DNA of 64,000 nt, taken from NCBI GenBank assembly GCA_902612325.1, contig CACMDB010000001.1, positions 124,001 through 188,000 on the forward strand. Reading direction: 5' to 3'. Under the pieces are notes generated by a model. The model was not told the DNA's origin. It did no database searches and was given only the letters and a program-made list of their open reading frames with translations. Within the stretch, counting starts at the first letter, position 1; the number at the start of each line of letters is the position of its first letter. Shown here one piece after another: positions 29,272 through 38,548 of this stretch. A program made the position numbers and the translations under genes. Origin of the DNA: an uncultured Pelagibacteraceae bacterium. GTDB lineage: Bacteria > Pseudomonadota > Alphaproteobacteria > Pelagibacterales > Pelagibacteraceae.

Positions 29272-30425
29272 TGATAACATCAGGAATTTTTTTTAAAAAT
29301 TTTAAAGGCAGTAAACAAAATTCAAAAATAAAAAAAAATCTTAAAAAATTAATTAAAGAAAATAGTCAAATCTTTCAATCTTTTAGTAAAAATTATAAAG
29401 ACCAATTTAAGATCAAAAATTTAGGAATTTTTAAAAGATTCAACGATATCCGTGTAATTGGAATTGGTGGTTCATCATTGGGTACGAAAACTATTTATAG
29501 CTTTCTTAAAGATAAAATTAAAAAGAATATACTATTTTATGATAATTTATCAACTTTCAACAAAAAATCTGGAAATAAAAAACATTTAAATTTAATCATC
29601 TCTAAATCAGGCAATACTTTAGAGACAATAGTTAATTCTAATATTCTTATAAAAAAAAGTGATAAAAATATTTTTATCACAGAAAATAAAAAAAATTATT
29701 TAAATTCATTAGCTCATAAACTAAAATCAGAGATTGTCCATCATAATAATTTTATAGGTGGTCGATACTCAGTTTTATCAGAAGTTGGAATGTTGCCCGC
29801 AGAATTAATGGGTCTTAATTCAAAAAGTTTTAGGCAATTTAATAATTTGATTAAAAATCAAAAATATTTAAATGCGCTCATATCTAATGTGGGATCTACA
29901 ATAAATTTAATTAAAAAAAGAAAATTTAATTCAATTATCATAAATTATGATGAAAAATCTCAAAATTTTTTTTCGTGGTATCAACAACTAGTAGCTGAAA
30001 GTTTGGGTAAAAAGGGAAAAGGTTTATTGCCAGTCATATCTAACATGCCCAGAGATAATCATAGCGTTATGCAGCTTTATTTGGATGGTTTTAAAAATAA
30101 TTTTTATACGTTTTTTTATGTCCATGAAAATAATACCTCCAAAATAGATAATAAATTTGTTTTGCCCTCACAAAATTTTCTTAAAAACAAAAATATTCAA
30201 AATATTACTTACGCTCAAAAAAAAGCTACTGAAAATGTTTTTACAAAAAAAAATATACCTTTTAGAAGCTTTGAAATAAAAAAAAGGGATGAAAAAACTT
30301 TAGGTGAATTATTTTGCTTTTTTATGTTGGAAACTATTTTAATTGGAAGAGCTTTGAAAATAAACCCTTACAATCAACCTGCTGTTGAGTTAATTAAAAA
30401 AGAGACTAAGAAAATTTTAGTTTAA
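29271..30425 (+). CDS. pgi: Glucose-6-phosphate isomerase (short form)
   Basis: Interconverts glucose-6-phosphate and fructose-6-phosphate. The 384-residue protein has the SIS sugar-phosphate pattern: VIGIGGSSLGTKTIYSF, ISKSGNTLET, IGGRYSVLSEVGMLPAEL and YQQLVAESLGKKGKGLLPV. A terminal NPYNQPAVELIKKE includes the conserved Lys and Gln. It is much shorter than the 549-residue E. coli enzyme, and the N-terminal region is reduced. Its first base is the last base of the lipoprotein stop codon; it overlaps rsmD tail to tail by 9 bases. Confidence 0.87.
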   Translation: MITSGIFFKNFKGSKQNSKIKKNLKKLIKENSQIFQSFSKNYKDQFKIKNLGIFKRFNDIRVIGIGGSSLGTKTIYSFLKDKIKKNILFYDNLSTFNKKSGNKKHLNLIISKSGNTLETIVNSNILIKKSDKNIFITENKKNYLNSLAHKLKSEIVHHNNFIGGRYSVLSEVGMLPAELMGLNSKSFRQFNNLIKNQKYLNALISNVGSTINLIKKRKFNSIIINYDEKSQNFFSWYQQLVAESLGKKGKGLLPVISNMPRDNHSVMQLYLDGFKNNFYTFFYVHENNTSKIDNKFVLPSQNFLKNKNIQNITYAQKKATENVFTKKNIPFRSFEIKKRDEKTLGELFCFFMLETILIGRALKINPYNQPAVELIKKETKKILV

Positions 30426-30980
30426 ATTACCAAATATAATTTTCGATATTCCATATTTCTTCTCATCTAGAATTCTAAATTTTTTTGAAAACTCATCATT
30501 TTCTTTTTTATGCCTATGCACAATAATCACCCCATCTTTATTGAGAATATTTTCTTGAAAAATATTATCGATAATATTTGATAATCTTTTTTCTTTATAG
30601 GGAGGATCCAAAAATATGATATTGAATTTAAGCTGAATTTTTTTCAAAAAGAAATTAGATAGTAAGTCTTCCTCAATAATCTCATATTTTTCTCTCATAT
30701 TAAAATTATTTAGATTACTTTTTAAAATTGGTAAAACACCATTATACTTTTCTACAAAAGTAACATGTTTAGCTCCTCTTGAGAGACACTCTAAACCAAA
30801 TGAGCCAACACCTGCAAATAGATCTAAAACTATTGAATTTTCAATATTAATCTTAAATTTATTTGAGTGATTAATAATATTAAAGATGGATTCTTTTGCT
30901 AAGTCCTTTAAGGGTCTTGTTTCTTTGTCTTTTGGTTGTAAAATTTTTTTTCCTTTAAATTTTCCACCAATTATTCTCAT
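30417..30980 (-). CDS. rsmD: 16S rRNA (guanine(966)-N(2))-methyltransferase RsmD
   Basis: Methylates G966 of 16S rRNA. The 187-residue protein starts MRIIGGKFKGKKI, has a SAM-binding motif VLDLFAGVGSFGLE and the catalytic LDPPYKE motif near residue 130. A short, normal length. Its start overlaps the stop of purD by 4 bases, so both are probably cotranscribed. Confidence 0.93.
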   Translation of the reverse strand: MRIIGGKFKGKKILQPKDKETRPLKDLAKESIFNIINHSNKFKINIENSIVLDLFAGVGSFGLECLSRGAKHVTFVEKYNGVLPILKSNLNNFNMREKYEIIEEDLLSNFFLKKIQLKFNIIFLDPPYKEKRLSNIIDNIFQENILNKDGVIIVHRHKKENDEFSKKFRILDEKKYGISKIIFGNLN

Positions 30981-32242
30981 TTTTTTATTACTTTATAACC
31001 AATATCTTTTCTAAAAAAACCATCTGACCAATTTAGATTGTTGAGAAGTTGATGAATCCTATTTCTTGATTCTTCAAAACTATCTGATAAAGAAACAAAA
31101 TTTAAAACTCGTCCGCCCACTGCTAAAGTAACATCACCTTTTTTAATAGTGCCAGCATGAAATAAGTGATCATCAGTGCTTAATTCAATTTTATTGATAT
31201 TTTTGATTTCAACATTTTTTTGGTAGGTTTCAGGGTAACCTTTTGAGCACAGCACAACACATATACTTTTTTTATTATTCCAATTAATTTTATTTTCTTT
31301 TAATTTTCCATTACAACATGCATTAATAATTTCACCGAAATCTGTATTTAGCTTAGGAAGAATAGTTTGACACTCTGGATCACCCATTCTCACATTGTAT
31401 TCAATTAAATAAGGTTCATTATTTTTTATCATGAGCCCTGCATATAAAAAACCTTTATATGATGATTTTAAATCTTTAAGTGCTTTTAAGGTTGGATCAA
31501 TTATATTATTCAAAATCTTTTTTTCGAGCTCCTCATTTATCAATCTTGATGGTGAATAAGCACCCATACCACCAGTATTTTTTCCTTTATCACCTTCCTG
31601 AACTCTTTTATGATCTTGAGCTGTACCAAAATTTTTGTAAGTAATACCATCACTTAAAATGAAAAAGCTCATTTCTTCACCTTCTAAAAATTCTTCAATA
31701 AGAACATTTTTAGCAGCACCAAACTTTCCATCAAATATTTCCTTAACTGCTTGATAAGACTCTTCTTTATTTTCACAAATATAAACACCTTTCCCTGCAG
31801 CCAAATTATCTGCTTTAATAACTATTGGAAAATTTGATTTATCTAAAAAATTTTTAGCTTGATTAATATCATTAAATACACCGAAATTAGCAGTTGGAAT
31901 ATTATATTTTTTACAGATGTTTTTTGTAAATATTTTGGACCCCTCTAATTGTGAAGCGACTTTACTAGGTCCAAAAACCTTAATATCAAAACTTTCCAAG
32001 TAATCTGTTAGTCCATCAACTAAAGGTTTTTCTGGGCCAATTAATACTAATTCTATTTTTTTTGAAAAAATGAAATTTTTGATTTCCTCAAATTTATTTA
32101 TATCTAGGTTAATGTTCTCAGCTATTGCATCTGTCCCAGCGTTACCAGGAAAACAATAAATCTTATCAATTTTTTTTGACTTATTTAATGCATGACAAAA
32201 AGCATGCTCTCTTCCTCCACTTCCTATAATCCCTACAATCAT
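30977..32242 (-). CDS. purD: Phosphoribosylamine-glycine ligase PurD
   Basis: Second step of de novo purine synthesis: ATP-dependent joining of glycine to phosphoribosylamine. The 421-residue ATP-grasp enzyme has GSGGREHAFCHAL at the N-terminus, VIKADNLAAGKGV near residue 140, HKRVQEGDKGKNTGGMGAYSP and NVRMGDPECQ. It is divergent from the DUF2093 gene, with 21 bases between the starts. Confidence 0.97.
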   Translation of the reverse strand: MIVGIIGSGGREHAFCHALNKSKKIDKIYCFPGNAGTDAIAENINLDINKFEEIKNFIFSKKIELVLIGPEKPLVDGLTDYLESFDIKVFGPSKVASQLEGSKIFTKNICKKYNIPTANFGVFNDINQAKNFLDKSNFPIVIKADNLAAGKGVYICENKEESYQAVKEIFDGKFGAAKNVLIEEFLEGEEMSFFILSDGITYKNFGTAQDHKRVQEGDKGKNTGGMGAYSPSRLINEELEKKILNNIIDPTLKALKDLKSSYKGFLYAGLMIKNNEPYLIEYNVRMGDPECQTILPKLNTDFGEIINACCNGKLKENKINWNNKKSICVVLCSKGYPETYQKNVEIKNINKIELSTDDHLFHAGTIKKGDVTLAVGGRVLNFVSLSDSFEESRNRIHQLLNNLNWSDGFFRKDIGYKVIKK

Positions 32243-32263
32243 GTATAAATATATAAACTATAA

Positions 32264-32461
32264 ATGAATAAAAAATTAGCAAAAGTAAAATATTTACCAA
32301 ATAATTTTCAAGTGATTGAAAAAGGTGACCATGTAATTTGTGCAGTTTCGGGTAAAGCAATCAGTCTTGAAAATTTAACTTACTGGAACGTGGAACTTCA
32401 AGAACCATATTATTCATACATAGAGGCTACAAAAAGAAAAGAGGAATTAGACAATAAATAG
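32264..32461 (+). CDS. DUF2093 family protein
   Basis: A 65-residue protein with the conserved alphaproteobacterial DUF2093 blocks AKVKYLPNNFQVIEKGDHVICAVSG and LTYWNVELQEPYYS. The family has no assigned function; in many alphaproteobacteria it is near purD and xseA. Here only purD is adjacent. It ends two bases before the stop of the facing lpxL. Confidence 0.88.
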   Translation: MNKKLAKVKYLPNNFQVIEKGDHVICAVSGKAISLENLTYWNVELQEPYYSYIEATKRKEELDNK

Positions 32462-32463
32462 CA

Positions 32464-33324
32464 TTATTTCCAACGATTATGAGACCATATCCAGTTATTA
32501 GGATTAGCAAGTATCATTTTCTCAAGAGTCTTATTTAATTCGTTTGTAATATTTTCAATAGTATCTTCGTTTGAGAAGTGAATTGGTTTATGAACTTTCA
32601 TTTTAAATTTGATACCCTCATACCTTTCAATAAAAATAGGTACAACAGGCATATTGAATTTTTTTACTAATTGTGCTGGAATGGTAGTAGTAAAAGCTTT
32701 CTCATTAAAAAAATTTGATTTAATACCCTGAGAAACTCTCTGATCAATCATAAGTGCTGTTGAAAAACCTTGGTTATTAAATTTTATTAACTCTTTTAAT
32801 CCACCGATTCCTTTTTTAATTTGATTGTTGCAGATATATTTTTTTCTTATTCGCTCCATGAATTTATTTAAAAAAATATTGTTCAGTGGTCTATAGATTG
32901 CCCCGATTTTAATACCCATTTTGTCTATCTGCATTGCCATAAGTTCGAAGTTACTAAAATGCCCTGATATAAATACGACTCTTTGATTTTGATTTTTTAT
33001 ATTTAAAAGTACGTCTTCACCTTCTATAGAAATATTTTTAATAAGATTGCCATTTCTAAAATTTTTCATATAAAGATATTCTGCAAAAACTCTTCCATAA
33101 TTATTCCACATTGAAGATTTAATTTTATTTAATTCTTTAGAATTATAAGCTGGAAAAGCTTTTCTTATGTTGTTATTAGTTATTTTTGTTGATCTAAACA
33201 TTGGACCAATGATTTCAAATAATTTTCCGCTTAGAAAAGATGAAAGCCTAACCCCAATGATAAAGAATATTAAGTAAAAAATAAAAATTATAATAAATTG
33301 TATTAAGTATTTAATTGTTCTCAT
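32464..33324 (-). CDS. lpxL: Lipid A late acyltransferase, LpxL/HtrB family
   Basis: Adds a secondary acyl chain to lipid A at the inner membrane. The 286-residue protein has an N-terminal membrane anchor (residues about 6-30) and the catalytic GHFSNFELMAMQ (HX4E-type) motif near residue 120, followed by IGAIYRPLNN and the LMIDQRVSQG block. It overlaps lpxK by 14 bases in a lipid A assembly run. The acyl donor is not predictable. Confidence 0.9.
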   Translation of the reverse strand: MRTIKYLIQFIIIFIFYLIFFIIGVRLSSFLSGKLFEIIGPMFRSTKITNNNIRKAFPAYNSKELNKIKSSMWNNYGRVFAEYLYMKNFRNGNLIKNISIEGEDVLLNIKNQNQRVVFISGHFSNFELMAMQIDKMGIKIGAIYRPLNNIFLNKFMERIRKKYICNNQIKKGIGGLKELIKFNNQGFSTALMIDQRVSQGIKSNFFNEKAFTTTIPAQLVKKFNMPVVPIFIERYEGIKFKMKVHKPIHFSNEDTIENITNELNKTLEKMILANPNNWIWSHNRWK

Positions 33325-34252
33325 AAAACTTAGAAATATCCTTAATAAAAGCCTCTTGGTTTAGAATTTTTAATTCTGATTTAATATAAAAAATTTTGTT
33401 GTTGTTGTTCAATCTCATGTAATCTTTTTCTGTAGTCATAATTTTACAATCAAATTTTTTAGAAATTGAAATTATATCATCAATATCTTTTTGAGAGTAT
33501 TTATAGTGATCGGGAAATTCTAAATCTTTAATTACATTAATATTATTATTTCTTAACATTGTCATAAAAGTTTTATGGTTTCCTATACCAGAAAAAACTA
33601 AATACTTATCATTTTTATCAAACTCACTAATATTCAGCGGAATATATTCTCCTTGATAAATTTTTATATTTGGATCTATATTATAAATATACTTTTTTAT
33701 GCTATCTATATTTTCGTTATTTCCATTTAAAAAAACATTTTTATATCTTTTCAAATTTTTAATGCTTTCTCTGAGAGGTCCTGATGGAATAGTAAAGTTA
33801 TTGCCGATCCAATTATCAATATTAAAACAAACAATATTATAATCATAATTTATAGAAGGATCCTGTAAACCATCATCAAAAATCGCAACTTCAAAACCTT
33901 CATGAATTGCTTGTTCAATTGAGGAAGATCTTCTTTTTGATTTAAATAATTTGCCATGATTTGCCAATATTTTCTGCTCATCAATTTGATTAGAATAATA
34001 TTTTTTTATAAAACAAGATTTTACTTTACTTCCTAAAATTTTGTTTATCTTTAAACTAAGAGATGTCTTACCTGTCCCACCTAAATATATATTTCCAACA
34101 CATATTGTTTTAATTGAAAGATATTTTTTTTTTTTAATTAGTGCGTCTATAACAATTTTCAAAATTGCTAGTAGTAGTGAGATTGGTAAAAGTAAATAAG
34201 AAATGACGTGAGGTTTTTTATAATCCCAAAATTTGGGTTTTTTAAATTTCAT
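33311..34252 (-). CDS. lpxK: Tetraacyldisaccharide 4'-kinase LpxK
   Basis: Phosphorylates the 4' position of the lipid A disaccharide. The 313-residue protein has an N-terminal hydrophobic segment, the P-loop VGNIYLGGTGKTSLSL near residue 52, and the characteristic IFDDGLQDPSINYDYNIVC block, and ends near MTTEKDYMRL. It overlaps waaA by 11 bases. Confidence 0.94.
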   Translation of the reverse strand: MKFKKPKFWDYKKPHVISYLLLPISLLLAILKIVIDALIKKKKYLSIKTICVGNIYLGGTGKTSLSLKINKILGSKVKSCFIKKYYSNQIDEQKILANHGKLFKSKRRSSSIEQAIHEGFEVAIFDDGLQDPSINYDYNIVCFNIDNWIGNNFTIPSGPLRESIKNLKRYKNVFLNGNNENIDSIKKYIYNIDPNIKIYQGEYIPLNISEFDKNDKYLVFSGIGNHKTFMTMLRNNNINVIKDLEFPDHYKYSQKDIDDIISISKKFDCKIMTTEKDYMRLNNNNKIFYIKSELKILNQEAFIKDISKFYENN

Positions 34253-35486
34253 TATGGATAGATTTATCTAACTCATTTAACGTTTTTTTGAGTATTGTTG
34301 AACCAAGATATTTCATTTTCTGGACTTTTTTCATGTTTTTTTTAAAGACTATTGAATTTGCACATGTTTGCGGTGAATTTACTACAGATGAAATTTTCAA
34401 CCTACTGAGATACTTATAAACATCTTTAAAGTTATTAACATCTGGCCCGTGTAATATCTTTGCACCAAATCGTGCGGGCTCTAGTGGATTTTGACCTCCT
34501 CCTTTTACAATTGATTTTCCTAAAAAAACAGTAGTAGCAAACCTATAAAATTTTTTTGATTCTCCAAAAGTATCAACAATAAAAATATCAATATCTTTTA
34601 ATTTAGATTTTTTAGAACTACGAGAGACGACATTCAGTCCAAGTTCTTTTATTTCATAAATTATTTGTTTAACTCGATTTATATGCCTTGGTATTATAAT
34701 TGTAATTATATTTTTATTTTTTTTCTTTAAAATAATATGTGTCTTAGCAGCAAACAATTCTTCAGTCTCATGTGTACTGGCAGCAATAAATATTTTATAT
34801 TTTTTAAATTGAGAAAATAATTTTTTATCAGATTTGTCAGATTTGACATTATCGTATTCAATAAACTTTATATTTCCAGTAGATTTGATATTTTTGACAT
34901 TTAGTTTTCTTAAATAATGACTAGTTTCAGAGTTTTGTGAATAAGCTTTGTCAATTAAACCAAAAATCGAGTTAGAAAATTTTTTCATTTTAGACCAACG
35001 GTCAAAGGATTTTTTGGTTATCCTTGCATTGAGTAGGATCAAAAGAATATTTCGGTTTTTGATTGATTTAAACATACTTGGCCAAATTTCAGATTCTAGA
35101 AAAATTGCTATATTTGGTTTCCAATGGTTTAAGAACTTTCTAGAAAATATTGCATGATCAATAGGATAAAATTGGTGAATAGTTTTTTTAAATTTTATTT
35201 TCTCTAATATTTTAGAGGAACTTAAAGTGCTAGATGTAATTAATATTTTACCTATTGATTTATCATTATCATATTTCTTTATTATTGGAATAACACTTAA
35301 TATCTCACCAACACTAGATCCATGAAACCAAACTAATTTGCCGCTTCCTCTTTTCTTTGAAATTAAACAAAATTTCTCTTTGAATCTTAATTTATCTTCT
35401 TTATTCTTAAGAACTCTTATGATGACTATAATTGGTGAAAAAATTAGAGTTATTGAAAGTAAAAATTGATAAATAAAAAAAATCAT
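34242..35486 (-). CDS. waaA: 3-deoxy-D-manno-octulosonic acid transferase WaaA
   Basis: Transfers Kdo to lipid A. The 414-residue GT30 enzyme has an N-terminal membrane segment, the VWFHGSSVGEI motif (near residue 52) and the FLESEIWPSM motif, and later LGKSIVKGGGQNPLEPARFG, the nucleotide-sugar binding region. Its first base is shared with the msbA stop region. In the run msbA-waaA-lpxK-lpxL it supplies the inner core of LPS. Confidence 0.94.
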   Translation of the reverse strand: MIFFIYQFLLSITLIFSPIIVIIRVLKNKEDKLRFKEKFCLISKKRGSGKLVWFHGSSVGEILSVIPIIKKYDNDKSIGKILITSSTLSSSKILEKIKFKKTIHQFYPIDHAIFSRKFLNHWKPNIAIFLESEIWPSMFKSIKNRNILLILLNARITKKSFDRWSKMKKFSNSIFGLIDKAYSQNSETSHYLRKLNVKNIKSTGNIKFIEYDNVKSDKSDKKLFSQFKKYKIFIAASTHETEELFAAKTHIILKKKNKNIITIIIPRHINRVKQIIYEIKELGLNVVSRSSKKSKLKDIDIFIVDTFGESKKFYRFATTVFLGKSIVKGGGQNPLEPARFGAKILHGPDVNNFKDVYKYLSRLKISSVVNSPQTCANSIVFKKNMKKVQKMKYLGSTILKKTLNELDKSIHNEI

Positions 35487-37222
35487 TACCTCTGAAATTG
35501 CTTATCGTGAAAATTTTTGTAAATCTTCGAATTGATTAATAACTCTTCATGCTTCCCATAATCAATTATTTTTCCAGAGTCTATTACAAATATTTTATTT
35601 GAATTTAATATAGTTGAAAGCCTATGAGCAATAACAATAGTAGTTTTATCTTTTGTCAAAATTTTCAATGCGTCTTGTATTTTCATTTCAGTTTCTGAAT
35701 CAAGAGATGATGTAGCTTCGTCTAAAAGAATTATTGAGCTTTTTTTAAGCATGGCCCTTGCTATTGAGATTCTTTGTTTTTCTCCCCCAGATAACCGAAC
35801 TCCATCTTCACCGATTAAGGTTTCGTATTTTTCTGGCAAATTATCTATAAATTCCTCACAATGTGATAGCTTAGCTGCTTCGAATACCTCTTCATCACTC
35901 GCATCTAAATTAGCATATTTAATATTGTTTTTGATAGTATCATCGAAAAGTGTAGTTTCTTGGCTCACTAATGAAATATTTTTTCTCAATGATTCTAAGG
36001 TCACATTATAGATTGATTGATTGTCTATAGATATATCTCCAGACTTACTATCATAAAACCTTGGTATCAAATTTAGAATAGTAGATTTTCCAGAACCACT
36101 ATGACCTACTAAGGAAGTCATTTTCCCTCCTTCAAATTCTAAATTAACTTTTTTTAATACATCGCCATCAGACTCTTTATAACTAAATAAAACATCTTTA
36201 AATTTAATGTCTCCTTTTTGAATATTTATTTCTTTAGCATTCTCAATATTTTTAATTAAGTTTTTTGTATCCACTACAGGTAAGATCCGAGCGGCTGCAG
36301 ATAAACCTTCATGAACTATAATATTTAAAGTCGATAAAGATCTTACAGGTTGATATGCAAGCATCATCGCTGCAAGAAATGAAAAAAAATTGTTTACACT
36401 TAATTCATTGTTTGCAATTAATTTTCCTGAATAAAAGATTAAAATTGCAATCATAAAACCAGTTAGAATCTCCATAATTGGTGATATTCTCACGATTACT
36501 ATTCCAATTTTTTTATTTTTTTCTTTCAGTTCATCCAAATGACTGTTGGCTCGATTAGTTTCATACTTTTCTTTTTGAAAAATTTTTGTTAATTTATGAT
36601 TTTTAAAAAGCTCAACTAAATACCTTGTTAAGAAGCCAGATTTCTCTTGCGCTTGAGTTGTAACTTTACCCATTCTTTTACCAAGTGATCTTGCGGCTGT
36701 ACTGGCAATTGGTATCAAAATTATGGCAATCAGTGAAAGTTTCCAGTTCTGTAAAAACATCACAACTAGCAAGCCAATTAAAGTTAAGCTATCTTTGAAC
36801 AGATTAAGTATTCCATTACTTAATAGATTTGTTATGTGCAGAACATCGTAAGTTAAATTAGAAATAAATTTACCTGAATGTTTTTCATCTATTGATTGAG
36901 TGTCAGCACTTATCAAAGTGCTTAACATATCTATTTGAAGTTTCTTTTTAATTTCCTCTGCCACATTGATCATCATTACTTTGGCAAAATAAAGTGAGAC
37001 ACCTTTTGTTGTAAATGCTAAAATAATTAGAAATGGAATCAACATTAACAAAGACTGATCTTTTTGAATGAAAATTTTATCTATTGCAGGGTCTAATAAC
37101 CATGCAATCGATGAAGTGCTACCTGCTACTAGTAATGAAAAAAAAATTGCTAAAAGTATCTGTTTGAGATATTTTTTTGTATAATCTTTATAGAGCCTTT
37201 TAAGAATTTTTGTCTTGTTCAT
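35486..37222 (-). CDS. msbA: ABC transporter, MsbA-like lipid exporter
   Basis: A 578-residue half transporter with six transmembrane segments in the N-terminal half and an ATP-binding domain in the C-terminal half. Walker A is GHSGSGKST, the signature is VRLSGGEKQRISIARA and Walker B is SIILLDEATSSLD. Adjacent Kdo and lipid A genes support flipping of the lipid A core across the inner membrane. It starts one base into the ubiA stop, so both are in one run. Confidence 0.9.
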   Translation of the reverse strand: MNKTKILKRLYKDYTKKYLKQILLAIFFSLLVAGSTSSIAWLLDPAIDKIFIQKDQSLLMLIPFLIILAFTTKGVSLYFAKVMMINVAEEIKKKLQIDMLSTLISADTQSIDEKHSGKFISNLTYDVLHITNLLSNGILNLFKDSLTLIGLLVVMFLQNWKLSLIAIILIPIASTAARSLGKRMGKVTTQAQEKSGFLTRYLVELFKNHKLTKIFQKEKYETNRANSHLDELKEKNKKIGIVIVRISPIMEILTGFMIAILIFYSGKLIANNELSVNNFFSFLAAMMLAYQPVRSLSTLNIIVHEGLSAAARILPVVDTKNLIKNIENAKEINIQKGDIKFKDVLFSYKESDGDVLKKVNLEFEGGKMTSLVGHSGSGKSTILNLIPRFYDSKSGDISIDNQSIYNVTLESLRKNISLVSQETTLFDDTIKNNIKYANLDASDEEVFEAAKLSHCEEFIDNLPEKYETLIGEDGVRLSGGEKQRISIARAMLKKSSIILLDEATSSLDSETEMKIQDALKILTKDKTTIVIAHRLSTILNSNKIFVIDSGKIIDYGKHEELLINSKIYKNFHDKQFQR

Positions 37223-38088
37223 TAAAACAACCTACCTACCAAGATATTTAGAAATATGATAACCCCTAAATAATTATTACTTTTAAAAATTCTTAAACAA
37301 GAAGCAGGATTTTTGGAGTTAAAATTATTTATCTGATAAAAAAATAAATGTATTACTGGAATGGCAATAAATAGAAAATATATTAAATCAAAATTCATAA
37401 TCAATCCTCCAACTACAAGTGATAATATTAAAGATAAGTAACATAATATTAAAAAGATTTTTGCTGTTCCTTTAAATTTTATTGAAGTTGATTTTACTCC
37501 TATAATTTCATCATCTTTAATATCTTGGAATCCATAGATTGTGTCGTAGCCTAGTGTCCAAAATATGGCTCCAAGATAAAAAATTATTGGTGCTACATCT
37601 ATTTGTTCTGAGATTGAGGTCCAGCCAAGTATTAATCCATAATTAAATGTAATTCCCAAGAAAAGCTGAGGCCAATATGTAAATCGTTTCATCAAAGGAT
37701 ATGTGAAAGCTAGTGGCATAGATGCGAAAGCAATTATAATTGTAAAATAATTGAAATTTATTAAAACTAAAAAAGCTAGTAAGCAAAGAATAAAAGCATA
37801 TAAAATTCCAGTCTGAACTGAAATTTTTCCCGAAGCGATTGGTCTATTTTTAGTTCTTGTAACTTTTTTATCAAATTTTCTATCTAAAATATCATTAACT
37901 ATACATCCAGCAGATCTCATCAAAACTGAACCAAGAAAAAAAAGCAAAAGATAGTAAAAATAAATATTTAAACTGCCTGCAAAATCATAAATTAAGGTTA
38001 ATCCCCATGCACATGGCCAAAATAATAACAGATATCCAACCGGTTTTTTGAGCCTTGTAAGTTCAATAAATAAGTTTAGTTGGTTCAT
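37222..38088 (-). CDS. ubiA: 4-hydroxybenzoate polyprenyltransferase UbiA
   Basis: Prenylates 4-hydroxybenzoate in ubiquinone synthesis. The 288-residue membrane protein has about nine hydrophobic segments and the two Asp-rich motifs, NDILDRKFDKKV (near residue 64) and DTIYGFQDIKDDEIIG (near 188). It is divergent from the DUF2721 gene and first in the minus-strand lipid A run. Confidence 0.93.
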   Translation of the reverse strand: MNQLNLFIELTRLKKPVGYLLLFWPCAWGLTLIYDFAGSLNIYFYYLLLFFLGSVLMRSAGCIVNDILDRKFDKKVTRTKNRPIASGKISVQTGILYAFILCLLAFLVLINFNYFTIIIAFASMPLAFTYPLMKRFTYWPQLFLGITFNYGLILGWTSISEQIDVAPIIFYLGAIFWTLGYDTIYGFQDIKDDEIIGVKSTSIKFKGTAKIFLILCYLSLILSLVVGGLIMNFDLIYFLFIAIPVIHLFFYQINNFNSKNPASCLRIFKSNNYLGVIIFLNILVGRLF

Positions 38089-38140
38089 AAAATTTTACTT
38101 GTAAATAACAAAGGCAAGATTGATAATCAAATTGATTCGT

Positions 38141-38548
38141 ATGAATATAGATTACACTGTAACTGCGTTAATGTTTCCTGCGATCCCATTAATAATGGGT
38201 GTATATTCTAATAGATTTCATACTCTTAGTTCTTTGATAAGAAAAATACATGATGAGTATGTATTTGAAAAACACACTCCACCTGAATGGAAAGATCAAT
38301 TATTAAATCTTGAAAAGAGAATAGGTGTTTTAAAATTAAGTATTTTATTTGCTGCTTTTGGTTTTTTGTTTAATATGCTGACTGTTTTTGGGCTCTATTT
38401 AGAGGAACTTTTCATTGCAAGAATAATTTTTGGTTCTTGTTGTTTATCGATGATGATCTCAATCATATTTTTTATTATTGAAATTCAGATCTCAACTAGA
38501 GCGCTTCGACTTCACTTGTCTGATATGGATATTCAATTTAAGGAATAA
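38141..38548 (+). CDS. DUF2721 membrane protein
   Basis: A membrane protein with three hydrophobic segments and the DUF2721 pattern: a first helix, then NRFHTLSSLIRKIHDEY, and LEKRIGVLKLSILFAAFGF. It is 135 residues from the ATG at 38141; an upstream in-frame ATG at 38120 adds seven. The family has no assigned function. It converges on the quinone reductase with an 11-base overlap. Confidence 0.8.
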   Translation: MNIDYTVTALMFPAIPLIMGVYSNRFHTLSSLIRKIHDEYVFEKHTPPEWKDQLLNLEKRIGVLKLSILFAAFGFLFNMLTVFGLYLEELFIARIIFGSCCLSMMISIIFFIIEIQISTRALRLHLSDMDIQFKE

